NCBI GenBank assembly: GCA_964578535.1
Contig: CAZODI010000027.1
Span: 1-45,838, forward strand
Direction: 5' to 3'
DNA from: PHBD01 sp964578535
GTDB lineage: Bacteria > Desulfobacterota > Syntrophia > Syntrophales > PHBD01
DNA: 45,838 nt
This document shows positions 31,648 through 42,100 of the stretch, piece after piece (position 1 is the first letter of the stretch; the number at the start of each line of letters is the position of its first letter). A program made the translations under genes and the position numbers. The notes beneath the pieces are model-generated. The model did no database searches. It had not been told where the DNA came from and saw nothing but the letters and a program-made list of their open reading frames with translations.

Positions 31648-32520
31648 ATGGACGGGCGGATGAAACATCTCTGGACGGCCTTTCTCAACGAGCGCCTCCA
31701 CATCATCCTGAGCTCCCTGGCTCTATTGTGGTGCTGGGACCGGGTCCTCGACATGGAGGTCCGGTCCGTGGACTATTTCATCCTGCCGCTGGCGGTGGCC
31801 TGCATCTGCCAGTGGAACCGGCTGACGGACCTCCAGGAGGACGCCGTAAACTGCCCGGAGGAGCTGGTGGAGGCCCTCAAGCGGGAGCGCCGCATCCGCC
31901 TGTTCTGTTATGCCGGCGGGGCAACGGCCATCGTCCTTGCCCTGGCCACGGATCCCACGTGGCCCGTGGCGGCGGTTGTGGCCGCAGGGGCCGCCGTCGG
32001 ATTCTTCTACAGCACCTCTCCCTGGCCGGGTCGTGCCGCCCTGCGCATCAAGAATATCTTCATCCTGAAAAACCTCATGTCCGGCATCGGCTGGACCCTG
32101 GGGCTCCTGGTTTATCCCGCCCTGCGGGCGGACCATCCCCTGGACGGGCCGTTCTGGCTGGCTTCCGCTTACATGTTCCTGGCCGTCATGGCCCACGAGA
32201 TGATCTGGGACCTGCGGGACGAGGCGGGCGATCGGGCGGCCGGTGTGCGCACCCTTCCCGTCGTAGCCGGCCCGGGGGTGACGAAGGCCTTCGTCCTGGC
32301 GGCCATGACCGTCCTGGCAGCCCTCATTGCGGCCTCCGTGGCGGTGCATGTGGTCCCGCCCTGGTGGCTTCTGCTCATCCCCCATGCCGGCATCCTGGCC
32401 GTCGTCACCGCCCAGTTCGACGGCTGGTTCCGTTCGAGCCGGCTCGTGACGTACCTCCTGGTTGTCATGACCACCGTTTTCAGCTTTGCGATGGGAGCCC
32501 TGGCCGCCGGCCTAGGCTGA
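31648..32520 (+). CDS. UbiA-superfamily prenyltransferase-like membrane protein
   Basis: This 290-residue protein has about eight hydrophobic segments. Both aspartate clusters of the family are recognisable: a first site NRLTDLQED (57-65, diverged from N-D-x-x-D) and a second DLRDEAGDRAAG (188-199) followed by VRTLPV, a close match to the usual D-x-x-D-x-x-G-D motif. UbiA proteins join an isoprenoid to an aromatic or other acceptor to make quinones, haem O or lipids. The weak first site leaves activity open. There is no clear Shine-Dalgarno; a second ATG at 31660 is possible. Neighbours do not reveal the acceptor. Confidence 0.72.
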   Translation: MDGRMKHLWTAFLNERLHIILSSLALLWCWDRVLDMEVRSVDYFILPLAVACICQWNRLTDLQEDAVNCPEELVEALKRERRIRLFCYAGGATAIVLALATDPTWPVAAVVAAGAAVGFFYSTSPWPGRAALRIKNIFILKNLMSGIGWTLGLLVYPALRADHPLDGPFWLASAYMFLAVMAHEMIWDLRDEAGDRAAGVRTLPVVAGPGVTKAFVLAAMTVLAALIAASVAVHVVPPWWLLLIPHAGILAVVTAQFDGWFRSSRLVTYLLVVMTTVFSFAMGALAAGLG

Positions 32521-32672
32521 GATTTCTCTTGTGACCCCCCGGTGGATCTGTTAGGAAATGCGCAGGAAGTCCGCATCCTGTCGGCCTTTCCGGGGTTTCC
32601 GGGATCCTTCCCGTTTCCGGTTTCCCCGTCGTCCGTCAGGTCTTCACTTCATGTCCATTCAAGGAGGTGCTC

Positions 32673-33485
32673 ATGTCGTCACTGGTGTATGAAAAAGAAG
32701 GCGCCATCGCGAAAGTCGGGATGAACCGGCCGAAGGAAAAGAACGCCCTTGACCCGGGGATCCTGTTGGACCTGCATCGGACCTGGGAGGACATCAACCA
32801 GGATGCCTCCATCCGGGTGGTCATCCTCTACTCCTGCCTGGACGAGATCTTCTGCTCGGGCATGGACCTCAGGACGGCCATCCCCGTCCTCACGAAGGCC
32901 CGCGAACCGGAGAACGAAGCGGAGCGCTGGCTCGTCCAGGTGGGGCCCCACGTCGGCGAGGCGATGCTGAAGCCCAGCATTGTCAAGAAGCCCGTCATTG
33001 CCGCCATCAACGGCTACTGCCTCACCGGGGGATTTGAGATGATCATGGGGGCGGACCTGCGCGTTGCCTCGGAGGACGCGATCTTCCAGATGCGGGAGGC
33101 GAGCCTGGGCATCATGCCGACCGGCGGCTCGAACGTCTACCTGCCCCGGATGCTGACGCCCTGCCGCGGCCTGGAGATCCTGCTGACGGCGAACAACTTC
33201 AAGGCCCGGACCCTCTACGAGTGGGGTTTCCTGAACCGCGTCGCGCCGGACCGCGACGGCATGATGAAGGACGCCATGGAGCTGGCGGAGCGCATCGCCG
33301 GGAACGGCCCCCTGTCCGTGCAGGGGATCATCCGCTGCTGGCGGGAGAGCCGGGACATCTCCTGGGCCGAGGCATTCAAGAAGGAGCTGGACATCGGGCT
33401 GCCCGTCTTCGGGAGCCAGGACGCCCGGGAGGGAATCCTGGCCCAGCGGGAGAAGCGCAAGCCGAATTTCCCCGGAAAGTATTGA
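32673..33485 (+). CDS. Enoyl-CoA hydratase/isomerase (crotonase) family
   Basis: This 270-residue crotonase-fold enzyme probably hydrates a 2-enoyl-CoA. The oxyanion-hole segment is FCSGMDLRTA. Both acid-base residues of true hydratases have counterparts: E122 in LTGGFEMIMG and E142 in FQMREASLGIMPTGG. These support hydratase chemistry over a dehalogenase or decarboxylase. AAGGAGG is five bases before the ATG at 32673; the GTG six bases earlier lies next to that site and is unlikely. It is separated from its neighbours by gaps of about 150 bases on each side and could serve beta-oxidation together with the other acyl-CoA genes. Confidence 0.86.
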   Translation: MSSLVYEKEGAIAKVGMNRPKEKNALDPGILLDLHRTWEDINQDASIRVVILYSCLDEIFCSGMDLRTAIPVLTKAREPENEAERWLVQVGPHVGEAMLKPSIVKKPVIAAINGYCLTGGFEMIMGADLRVASEDAIFQMREASLGIMPTGGSNVYLPRMLTPCRGLEILLTANNFKARTLYEWGFLNRVAPDRDGMMKDAMELAERIAGNGPLSVQGIIRCWRESRDISWAEAFKKELDIGLPVFGSQDAREGILAQREKRKPNFPGKY

Positions 33486-33640
33486 CGACTGTGTCCGGCA
33501 GAGGCGAGAATCCTTTGCCGGACCGATGAACCCGGCCCGGCGGTTGCGGGAGAGTAGGCTGCCGGGCCGGATATTTCCCGTCTCCGTTGAGGTTCGGGAG
33601 CGCGGCGGAGAACGAACCGTTCCGGATACGTCCATCGCCC

Positions 33641-35260
33641 ATGAAAGACCTGCTCTTCCTTGCCGCCGGCCTGCTGATTTTCCTCTACGGGATGCTGCGC
33701 CTGGGTGAACAGGTGCAGCGCCTCTTCACGGTCCGGATCCGCCAGCTCATCCGCTACGCCGTCCGACGGCCCCTGACGGGCCTCCTGACGGGCATCACCG
33801 CGACAGTCTTCTTCCAGAGCAGCTCCGCCGTGACAGTTCTCACCATCGGCATGGTGAGCGCCGGCCTCGTCACCTTCTACCAGTCCCTGGCCATCATCCT
33901 CGGCGCCGACATCGGCACGGTCCTGACGGTGCAGCTCGTGGTCTGGAAGGTGACGGACCTGTCGCCGGTCCTCGTGATCATCGGGGGAACGCTCTGGTTT
34001 TCCGGCCGGGGAGGGTGGAAAACGGCGGGGGAGACGATTCTCTACTTCGGCCTGATCTTCTTCGGGCTCTACTTGGCCGGCATGGCGACGGCGCCGCTGA
34101 AGCAGGACGGCGCGGTGGTCCGGTTTCTCCGGGAGACGGGAAACCCCTTCCTGGGATTCGCCGTGGGCCTCGTCTTCACCGCCTTGGTCCACTCCTCCCT
34201 GATCCCCATCAGCCTATTGGTCATCCTCGCGCAGCAGGACCTGGTGATCCTGGAAAACGCCCTGCCCATTGTCTTTGGGGCCAACGTGGGAACCACCTCC
34301 ACGGCCCTCCTGGCCGCCTGGGTGTCCTCCGTGAGCGGCCGCCGGACCGCCGCCGCCCATTTCCTGTTCAAGCTCTGCGGCGCCGTGATCTGCATGGCTG
34401 CGCTTCCGTGGGCGGCAGCGCTGCTGCGGACCGTCACGCCACTGGTGGGGCAGCAGATCGTCTTCGGCCACCTCCTGTTCAACGTCCTCATCGTGGCGGC
34501 CTTCATCTTCTTCCTGAAGCCCTTCGCCGCCCTGGTGGAGCGCGTCATTCCAGGCCGGGAGGACGCTCTGCCCCTGTGGCCCGAATTCCTGGACGAGCGC
34601 GACCTGGACGACCACGAAAAGGCCCTGGAGAACGTCCGCCGGGAGCTGGCCCGGGAGATTCTGCTGACGCAGCGGATGGTGGAGCAGGTGGGACGCCTCG
34701 TGTTCGACTACCGGGAAGGTCTCCGGCGGGACATCGCCTACCTGGATGTCGTCGTGGACAACCTGCGCCGCGAGATCGTCGACTATCTCCGGAGGCTCGC
34801 CGGCCGGGACCTGGCTCCCGGACAGTCGCGGAAGGTTTTTGTCTACACATCCGTGGCGGACGACATCGAGCGGATCGGCAACCATGTTCTCATCATCGCC
34901 GATCTTTGCCGGGACAAGAGGGAGCGGGAGATCGCCTTCACGGAATTTGCCCGGGAGGAGCTGGACGGGATCGAGGGGCTGGTCATGGAGAACCTGCGGG
35001 ACGCGGCGGCCCTGATCGAGCATTTCGACCTCCCGCGGATTCAGGCCATGAGCCGGCGGGAGGAACAGATCGACGAGAAGGTGAAGCTGGCCCGCTTCCG
35101 CCACCTGGAGCGTTACCACCGGGGGGTTTGCGTGGCCGAGGCGGGGCCGCTCTACATCGAGATGCTGATCCGGCTGGAGCGCATCAGCGACCACTGCGAA
35201 AACATCGCCGAGGCCGCGCAGGATCTGGTGAGCCCGGTCCCCCGTTCCTTCGAGTCTTAG
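33641..35260 (+). CDS. Na+/phosphate cotransporter with PhoU-like C-terminal domain
   Basis: This 539-residue protein has two inverted Na/Pi cotransporter repeats. The first carries FFQSSSAVTV (57-66) and LGADIGTVLT. The second carries a diverged ALVHSSLIPIS and FGANVGTTSTAL. After about ten membrane segments a soluble PhoU-like helical domain begins (about 335-539, with DDIERIGNHVLIIADL and RISDHCENIAEA, both PhoU signatures). The family imports phosphate with sodium; many bacterial members may handle other anions. The Q-S-S to H-S-S change in the second repeat is noticeable. No strong ribosome site precedes ATG 33641. The amidase gene begins 17 bases after its stop. Confidence 0.85.
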   Translation: MKDLLFLAAGLLIFLYGMLRLGEQVQRLFTVRIRQLIRYAVRRPLTGLLTGITATVFFQSSSAVTVLTIGMVSAGLVTFYQSLAIILGADIGTVLTVQLVVWKVTDLSPVLVIIGGTLWFSGRGGWKTAGETILYFGLIFFGLYLAGMATAPLKQDGAVVRFLRETGNPFLGFAVGLVFTALVHSSLIPISLLVILAQQDLVILENALPIVFGANVGTTSTALLAAWVSSVSGRRTAAAHFLFKLCGAVICMAALPWAAALLRTVTPLVGQQIVFGHLLFNVLIVAAFIFFLKPFAALVERVIPGREDALPLWPEFLDERDLDDHEKALENVRRELAREILLTQRMVEQVGRLVFDYREGLRRDIAYLDVVVDNLRREIVDYLRRLAGRDLAPGQSRKVFVYTSVADDIERIGNHVLIIADLCRDKREREIAFTEFAREELDGIEGLVMENLRDAAALIEHFDLPRIQAMSRREEQIDEKVKLARFRHLERYHRGVCVAEAGPLYIEMLIRLERISDHCENIAEAAQDLVSPVPRSFES

Positions 35261-35277
35261 AAAGAAAGGAGGTTCCC

Positions 35278-35883
35278 GTGAGAATCGCCAATCACCGGCT
35301 GGTCGGGGAAGGCGGGGAGGCGGTGTCGTTCCGGAAGAGCCCGAACCAGTCCCGGGGTGTGTCCCCGCTGTACCTGATCCTGCACTTCACGGCCGGCATG
35401 ACGCTGGAGGGGGCGGTCTCCTGGTTCCTGAATCCGGAGGCCCGGGCGTCCGCGCACCTGGTCATCGGCCGCGACGGCGCCGTCGTCCAGATGGTGCCCT
35501 TCAACCGGCGGGCCTGGCACGCCGGAAAAAGCACCTGGGGCAACCTGGAGGGGATAAACCCGTATTCCATCGGGATCGAATTGGTGAATGCCGGCAAACT
35601 GAGGAGGCGGGCCGACGGGCAGTGGGTAAACTGGGCGAATCATGTGATTCCGGCGGATGAGGTATCGACGGCGACCCACCGGCATGAAAAGATCGAGGCC
35701 GGGTGGCACGAGTACACCGAGGCGCAGATGGAGGCCCTGCGGAAAGTCGCCGTCCTGTTGAACGCTTCCTATGCCTTCACGGACGTGCTGGGCCACGAGG
35801 ACGTCAGCCCCGGCCGCAAGGTGGACCCGGGACCGCTGTTTCCGCTGAACAGCTTCCGCTCCATTGTCCTTGGCCGGGCGTAA
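35278..35883 (+). CDS. N-acetylmuramoyl-L-alanine amidase, AmpD-like
   Basis: This 201-residue protein is a zinc amidase of the amidase_2 fold that cuts the bond between N-acetylmuramic acid and L-alanine in peptidoglycan fragments. Zinc ligands are visible: H36 in LILHFTAGM, H173 in LGHEDVSPGR and D183 in KVDPGP. The segments ASAHLVIGRDG and SIGIELVNAG are standard. There is no signal peptide, so a cytoplasmic recycling role like AmpD is likely. The start is GTG at 35278, five bases after AAGGAGG; no ATG is near. It is coupled to the Na/Pi cotransporter gene, probably only by transcription. Confidence 0.88.
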   Translation: MRIANHRLVGEGGEAVSFRKSPNQSRGVSPLYLILHFTAGMTLEGAVSWFLNPEARASAHLVIGRDGAVVQMVPFNRRAWHAGKSTWGNLEGINPYSIGIELVNAGKLRRRADGQWVNWANHVIPADEVSTATHRHEKIEAGWHEYTEAQMEALRKVAVLLNASYAFTDVLGHEDVSPGRKVDPGPLFPLNSFRSIVLGRA

Positions 35884-35956
35884 CGGGCCTTGTCCCCGCT
35901 TCCGCCGGCCGCCGGAATGTCACGCCTGCTTCTTCGGTGATGCAGTGCGGAGGACC

Positions 35957-37066
35957 CTATTTCAGCCTTCCCGTAATGTCCTGAACGACCTCGGCATCGC
36001 CGTAGAGTGGGATCATCTTCGTTCCGCCGCCGCTGAAATCGAGCTGCTTCAGGTCGATCTTCCGGAGGGTAAAGTTGTCGTAGGTCCGGAAATAGAAGAC
36101 CCGGTTCGTAATGTCCCGGAAGGATGCCCACTGCGTCGTCGAGCTTGCCGTGATGCTTTTGTCGGGTCCCCTGGTTACGGACATCCCTTTCACGATGTGG
36201 AGGGTGCTGACGATGTGGACGGCGAGGTTGAGGGCCTGTGCCGCGTTTTCCGGGGGATCGGCGAAATGGGTCATGACGGCCATGCGCACGAAGCGGCTCG
36301 GCGGTGTGATGTCGCCGGGGAGCCCCAGCATGCCGGAGCCGCTCCCGGTGGGCCGGGTCTCGATGCCGGCGAAATTCTGCATCGTCCGCTGGTCGCTGGT
36401 CATGCCGACGTAGTTCCGGAGATTGGTCACCATCCAGGGAAAGTTCGGGGAATTGGTCATGAGGCCCAGCGGGTTCTCGTAGATCCGGAGCTCGCCCCGC
36501 TCGTATTCGACCACGACGCAGCCCCCCTTCGCGTCGTAAAGGATGAAGTGGCCCGGGGGCGCCTTTCCCATCTGCGGTAGCTCCATGGCGAAGACCTTGA
36601 CACCCCGGATCGCTTCGGTCGCTTCCCCCACCGTGGCGAAGCGGCCGAGAATCCAGGATCCGACCATCATATGGGCAATGGCCTTGTCCCGGTCCCGGGG
36701 ACCCACGTCCTGATACCGGGTGTCGACCTCGAACCACAGGGCGCTGAAGGTGAGTCCCGCCTCGTTCATGCCGTCCGTGACGGCCCCCTCGATTCCGAAA
36801 ACGTTTGTCGCCACGTACCCGTAGCGCGACGTCCAGGACAGTCCCGCTTTGGCGTCCGGTGCCGGGCTGACGAATTTCCGGCCGCGGGGAACCGCGATGA
36901 GACCGGGCTTCAGATCGCTGCCGAACTCCATCGTCCGGCCGCTCATGATCGTCCCGTCCTTGGCGGTGACGCGGAAAACGGAACAGGCTTCCGTGAGCGG
37001 AGCGGACCATGCGGCCGTCAGCAGGGCCAGTCCGCAGATGAGAAACGCCTTCGCGATGGTTCGCAT
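35957..37066 (-). CDS. Secreted choloylglycine hydrolase-type (Ntn) amidase
   Basis: This 369-residue exported hydrolase of the linear amide (choloylglycine hydrolase/penicillin acylase) family has a signal peptide MRTIAKAFLICGLALLTAAW. A cleavage site TEA-C would expose C28 as the N-terminal nucleophile, followed by SVFRVTAKDGTIMSGRTMEF with the conserved Arg44. NEAGLTFSALWF and later TNSPNFPWM are further family segments. AAGGAGG is seven bases before the ATG. Substrates of the family include conjugated bile acids, penicillin V and N-acyl homoserine lactones; the sequence does not decide. It converges with the amidase gene, and 289 bases separate it from recD upstream. Confidence 0.85.
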   Translation of the reverse strand: MRTIAKAFLICGLALLTAAWSAPLTEACSVFRVTAKDGTIMSGRTMEFGSDLKPGLIAVPRGRKFVSPAPDAKAGLSWTSRYGYVATNVFGIEGAVTDGMNEAGLTFSALWFEVDTRYQDVGPRDRDKAIAHMMVGSWILGRFATVGEATEAIRGVKVFAMELPQMGKAPPGHFILYDAKGGCVVVEYERGELRIYENPLGLMTNSPNFPWMVTNLRNYVGMTSDQRTMQNFAGIETRPTGSGSGMLGLPGDITPPSRFVRMAVMTHFADPPENAAQALNLAVHIVSTLHIVKGMSVTRGPDKSITASSTTQWASFRDITNRVFYFRTYDNFTLRKIDLKQLDFSGGGTKMIPLYGDAEVVQDITGRLK

Positions 37067-37355
37067 GCAATCCTCCTTGAACGGTGTGATGGATTCGACC
37101 GCCGCGGGCATGGAATGCCTTTCTGCCCACGGAACACGGGTTCCGGTCCGGCCGCATCGGGTGATGACGAACGATGCCGACGTTCCGAACGATATGCCCC
37201 CATTTCCCCCCCCGTGTCAACAGAGGGCAACCATTCCCGGGCACGCCTTCGATGATTTCGAACGGCGATAACGGCCCCGGCGCCGGGGGGAGTCCCGGTG
37301 CCGCGGAGAGCGACCTCCAGCGTGATGACCGGATGGGAGATGCCCTCCCGATCTC

Positions 37356-39182
37356 TCAGGGACGGGGCCCCCACAGGGCGTCCCGGAGCCCCGAGAAGCG
37401 GGCGATTCGGCGGGCGCAGGCGGCGGTGAAGACGTCCTGGCGCCCGCAGATCCCGATCCGCTTCCGGGCGCGGGTGACGGCGGTGTAGAGAAGCTCCCGC
37501 GTCAGGACCGGCGCGTCCCGGTCCGGCAGGACCAGGAGGACTCGGTCAAACTCCGATCCCTGGCTCTTGTGGACCGTCATGGCCCACACGGTTTCGTGCT
37601 CCGGCAGCCGGGACGGCGGCAGGGAGCGCAGCGATCCATCCGGGCTTCTGAAGAAGGCGCGCAGCTCGCCCCCGGCCTCCCGGTCCGGGAGGATCATGCC
37701 CACGTCGCCGTTGAAGAGGCGGAGCGTATAGTCGTTCCGGGTGATCATGACCGGCCGGCCCGCGTACCAGCGCCCCTCCGGCCGGATGATCCCCCGCCGG
37801 CGGAGGATCCGCTCGACGAGACCGTTGACGGCGGCCACCCCGTAGGGTCCTTCCCGGAGGGCGCAGAGAATCCGGAAGCGATCCAGAAGGGTCAGGGACG
37901 ACTCCGGATCGGCGGCTTCCCGGAAATCCCCCGGCCATTCTCCCAGGTGCTCCTCCAGGAACCGCTGGAAGGCCTCGGGCCGGGGAAGCTCCAGCCAGCA
38001 GAGGTCGGCGAAGCGCCCGCTCCGCGCCTCGTCCAGGGCGCGCCGCCCCTCTCCCGCGTTGACGGCGAGGCTGGCTGCCCGGATGCCGCTGTCCTCCCCG
38101 AATCGCCAGCTCTTCCGGAGTCCGACGATGCAGTCGCCCATGGCTTCGTCTTTTTCCCGCGGATCCGCCGGGGGAAGCTCCTCCCCGGTCAATTCACCGT
38201 ATTGCTCCCGGTGGCGGCGTGAATAACCGTGATCGCGGCCGGTATCGCAGATGTCCCCCAGGACGGCCCCCGCCTCCACGGATGCGAGCTGGTCCCGGTC
38301 CCCCAGGAGGATCAGGCGGGTCCGGGCCGGCAGGGCCTGGACAAGGCGGGAAAAGAGGGCCAGGTCCACCATGGACGCCTCGTCCACGACCACTGCGTCC
38401 GCGGCCAGGGGATGGGCGGCATCGTGGCGGAAGGAGGCCGTTCCGGGGAGGCTTCCAAGGAGGCGATGGACCGTCGAGGCCTCGTCGGGGATGCGGGTCC
38501 TGACGGACTCGGGGCAGGGCAGTGTGCGGGCGACGCCGCGGATGGACTCCTGGAGGCGGGCCGCCGCCTTGCCCGTCGGGGCGGCCAGAGCGATGCGGAA
38601 TCCCGTGCCGCTCTGCTCAAGGAGCAGCGCCAGGATCTTGGCCACGGTGTAGGTCTTTCCCGTTCCCGGGCCGCCGGAGAGGACGCAGAGCCGCTTCGTC
38701 ACCGCCGTGAACGCGGCGGCCTTCTGCCAGTCCGTTTTGTCCCCGCCGGGCGGGAACAGGCGGCGCAGGCCTTCCCGGAGGAGGGCATCGTCCATCTTCC
38801 CGGGATCATCGGCGGCGCGGCTCCGGAGCCCCTCCGCCAGCCTCCGTTCGTAATCCCAGTAGCGGTAGAGATAGAGTCTCGTCCCGTTCAGGACCAGGGG
38901 CCTCCAGTCTCCCGGCCTGCCGACGGCGGGGCTTTTCCCCAGGCGGTCCAGCCATCGCTCCAGGGGCGGGAAACGGCGGCTGCCGCCTTCCTGCGCCGGG
39001 GAGACGAGGCCGGCCGTGTCGGCCAGGTCCAGGCAGATGTGGCCCTCCACGCGGGCGCGGCTCGCCAGGGCCGCGGCCAGGGAGACCTCCGGCGATTCCG
39101 CGCCGGCGATGCGCTCCACCAGGCGGGCGAACTGGGTGTCCAGCTCCGAGAATCCCTGCTTGGCGTCCCCGTCAAAGGGCAT
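37356..39182 (-). CDS. recD: RecBCD exonuclease V, RecD helicase subunit
   Basis: This 608-residue protein is the 5'-3' helicase of RecBCD and is last in recC-recB-recD. The N-terminal domain (1-150) binds RecB/RecC. Walker A is SGGPGTGKT (169-177). Further motifs are VVDEASMVDLALFSRL (motif II), ILLGDRDQLASVEAGAVLGD (III) and, near the C-terminus, WAMTVHKSQGSEFDRVLLVL and LLYTAVTRARKRI (V and VI). The start is ATG 39182 with GAGGAA ahead; a TTG two codons upstream is less likely. It begins ten bases after the recB stop. Confidence 0.93.
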   Translation of the reverse strand: MPFDGDAKQGFSELDTQFARLVERIAGAESPEVSLAAALASRARVEGHICLDLADTAGLVSPAQEGGSRRFPPLERWLDRLGKSPAVGRPGDWRPLVLNGTRLYLYRYWDYERRLAEGLRSRAADDPGKMDDALLREGLRRLFPPGGDKTDWQKAAAFTAVTKRLCVLSGGPGTGKTYTVAKILALLLEQSGTGFRIALAAPTGKAAARLQESIRGVARTLPCPESVRTRIPDEASTVHRLLGSLPGTASFRHDAAHPLAADAVVVDEASMVDLALFSRLVQALPARTRLILLGDRDQLASVEAGAVLGDICDTGRDHGYSRRHREQYGELTGEELPPADPREKDEAMGDCIVGLRKSWRFGEDSGIRAASLAVNAGEGRRALDEARSGRFADLCWLELPRPEAFQRFLEEHLGEWPGDFREAADPESSLTLLDRFRILCALREGPYGVAAVNGLVERILRRRGIIRPEGRWYAGRPVMITRNDYTLRLFNGDVGMILPDREAGGELRAFFRSPDGSLRSLPPSRLPEHETVWAMTVHKSQGSEFDRVLLVLPDRDAPVLTRELLYTAVTRARKRIGICGRQDVFTAACARRIARFSGLRDALWGPRP

Positions 39183-39192
39183 GGTCAATTCC

Positions 39193-42100
39193 TCATTCCA
39201 GGAGGCCCCGGACCAGGGCCTCCACGGTCTCCCGGGGCGGCCTCGTCCGGTACAGGCCGTAGTCCGGCCCCTTTCGCGGGTCCACGCCCCGGAGAAAGAC
39301 GTAGCAGACGCCGCCGAAGTGCGTTTCGTAATCGTACCCCGGCACCCTCCGGGCCAGCCAGCGATCCAGGGCGGTGACGTAAAGGAGATACTGGAGGACG
39401 TACAGATCCTCCTCCATGGCCTCCTTCAGCCGCTCCGGGCCGTAATTCTCAACGCGGTCCCCGAGGTAGTTCGATTTCCAGTCCACCAGCCAGAACCGGC
39501 CTTCGGCCCGGAAGACCAGGTCCATGTAGCCCTTGAGAAATCCCCGGACGGGGTCGAACTGCAGGCGCCCGATCCGTTCCGGCACGGAAGACGGGAGGCC
39601 GGTCGCGCCGCCCAGGATGTCGGCGAGGCGGCCGGGATTCAGGGGCTTCAGCGGAACATGGAATTCCATCTCGGTCAGCCGGTCGCCCAGTGGGATCTGC
39701 GAAAAAGGGGAACCTCCGTTCGGGCCGAAGGGGGCCGCCAGGACCTTGCCGACCGCTTCCCCGACGACGTCCCGCCACTCGGCTCCGAAGCCGTGGCGGC
39801 GAAGCTTCTCTTCAATCAGGCGGCCGCGGACTTCCGGGTCCGCCTCCGTGAAGTCCAGGTGCTCCAGTAGATCGTGGAAAAAGGTTCCCGCCCGGGCTCC
39901 CCGGGGAAAAGCGAAGATGCCCGCCGGCTCTTCCGGGGGGACGCCTCCGGGCGCGGAGCCGTCCCGGTCCGGCAGGTCCGGGCCGGCCTCGGCAGGGATC
40001 GTGCCTGTCTCTGCACGGTCCGCCGTAAGCCGGGAAAAGCTGGCGACCCGCCAGTCCCGGGGGATTTTGCCGTCGAAGGGCCGGACATGAAGGTGCTCCG
40101 GGGGCTCCGGGGAAGGGGCCGGAGCGGTGATCAGCGCGTCCGGCGGCAAGAGGACGGCCATGGATCCTCCGGCACGGTCGGCGATATCGTCGAGATCGGC
40201 CCTCATCGTTCCGTCGTCCAGGGACTCGAACCGTTCCGCCGCGGACATGCAGACGTCTTCCGGGTCATGGTCGCGAAGGTGGAGAATCCGGGCCAGCGCC
40301 GAGGTGCCGGCTTCCTTGAAAGGCCCCCAGGCGACATAGCAGCGGTGTTTCGCCCGGGTCAGGGCCACGTAGAGGAGGCGGATATTCTCGGCCATTTCCT
40401 CCCGCATGGCCCGGGGGAGGTTGCCCGCCCGCTCCGGGTCGAGGACGAGAAGGGGCCGCCAGCCGTCGTCCGGATCGTGGTAAAGCCACGTCTCTTGCTT
40501 CGTGAGGCGGGAGCCGCCCCACAGGAAGGGGCAGAAGACCACCGGGTACTGGAGCCCCTTGCTCTTGTGGATCGTGACGATCCTGACCGCCTCGGCGTCC
40601 CGCTCCAGGCGCAGCTCCTGCTCTTCCGGCCGCGTACCCTCCGCGCGGGCTTTTTCGCTACGCTGCCGGGACATCCATTTCAGGAGCCCCGGCGGGCCGA
40701 GCCGCCGGGATGAGGCTTCGCCGTGGAGCAGCTCCCCCAGGTGGAGGATGTTGGTCAGCCGCCGCTCGCCGTCGGGAAACGCCAGGAGCCGTTCCCGGAC
40801 ACCCTCCGCCCGGAGCAGCTCCCGGAACATGGACATGAAGCCGGCCCGGCTCCAGAGATCCGCATACCCGCGGAACCGGGCGATGCGGGCCTCCCAGAGG
40901 TGTTCCGTTTTGAGCTCCCCGTCGATCTCCAGCCCGCCGAGCCCGAGCATCTGCGTCGCCAGGGCCGCCTTCAGGTATCCCTCGCGGCCCGGCTCCGCCG
41001 CCGCCGCCAGGACCTGCTCCAGTTCCCCCGCCTCGTCGGAGTCGAAGACGTTCTCGGCGCTGTGGATCACTGCGGCTACGCCGATCCGCTTCAGGGCCTC
41101 CCGGACGTCCCGGGCCTCGAACCGGTCCCGGACGAGGACCGCCACGTCCCCTTCCCGGAGGGGCTTGTCTCCGATGAGGATGCGGTCCTCCCGGCCGAGG
41201 CNNNNNNNNNNNNNNNNNNNNNNNNNNNNNNNNNNNNNNNNNNNNNNNNNNNNNNNNNNNNNNNNNNNNNNNNNNNNNNNNNNNNNNNNNNNNNNNNNNN
41301 NTCCCGGTACAGGAACGGGTTTTCCACGCCCGCGAAGAGGGCGTTCACGGCGGTGACGAGGTCCGGCTCGGAGCGCCAGTTCTCCGTCAGGGTGTAGCGG
41401 CGGTCCACGTGACGGGAGGCCCGGATGTAGGCGAACAGATCGGCGCCGCGGAAGCTGTAGATTGCCTGTTTCGGGTCGCCGATCAGAAAGAGAATGCGGT
41501 CGCCGCCGCCGAAGACGGCCTGGAAGATGGCGTACTGTACCGGGTCCGTGTCCTGGAACTCGTCGATGAGGGCCGCCCGGTAGCGCTCCCGGAGGCGGTC
41601 GGCCAGGCGCTTCCCCGCGGGTTTTTCCAGCGCCCCGTGCAGGTCCAGGAGGAGGTCGTCGAAGGACTGGATGTTCCGTTTCCGCTTCCGCAGGGCGAGC
41701 TCCTCCGGGAGCCGGCGGAGCGCTTCGGCCTTGAGGAACAGGAGGCGTTCCGCCATCTGCGCCTCCAGGACGGCGTGTCTCTCCAGGAGATCCGCGCAGA
41801 GGCCGAAAAACGGGTGCTCCGGCGTGACTTTTCCCTTGTTGGTTCCCGCCTTGAGGGCTTCCGGGGTGAGCTTTTCCAGCGTGTCGGGAACCGGGATGCC
41901 GGATCCGGCGGCGGCGTATCCGTCGAGGGCGGACACCAGGTTCTCCGGGTTGCGGTATTTGCTCCTGCTCAGGCCCGATGTTGCAAGGAGGGTCGCCACA
42001 TCTTCCCGACTCGTCTTCCATGCGGCCCGCAGGCGGGCGAAGGCCTCCCGGAACGGCTCCAGCGCGTCGAGGGCCACCGGCGGGGTCTCAGGGACAATTT

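Noticed and set aside
31599..32534. A 311-codon plus-strand frame overlapping the UbiA-like gene
   Set aside because: It lies in another frame of the same strand, is Gly/Pro/Arg-rich with no hydrophobic segments, and the alternative frame has clear UbiA motifs.
37275..37288. Palindrome CCCCGGCGCCGGGG between recD and the Ntn-hydrolase gene
   Set aside because: In GC-rich DNA such a self-complementary run is not surprising; it has no loop or T-run, so I do not call a terminator.
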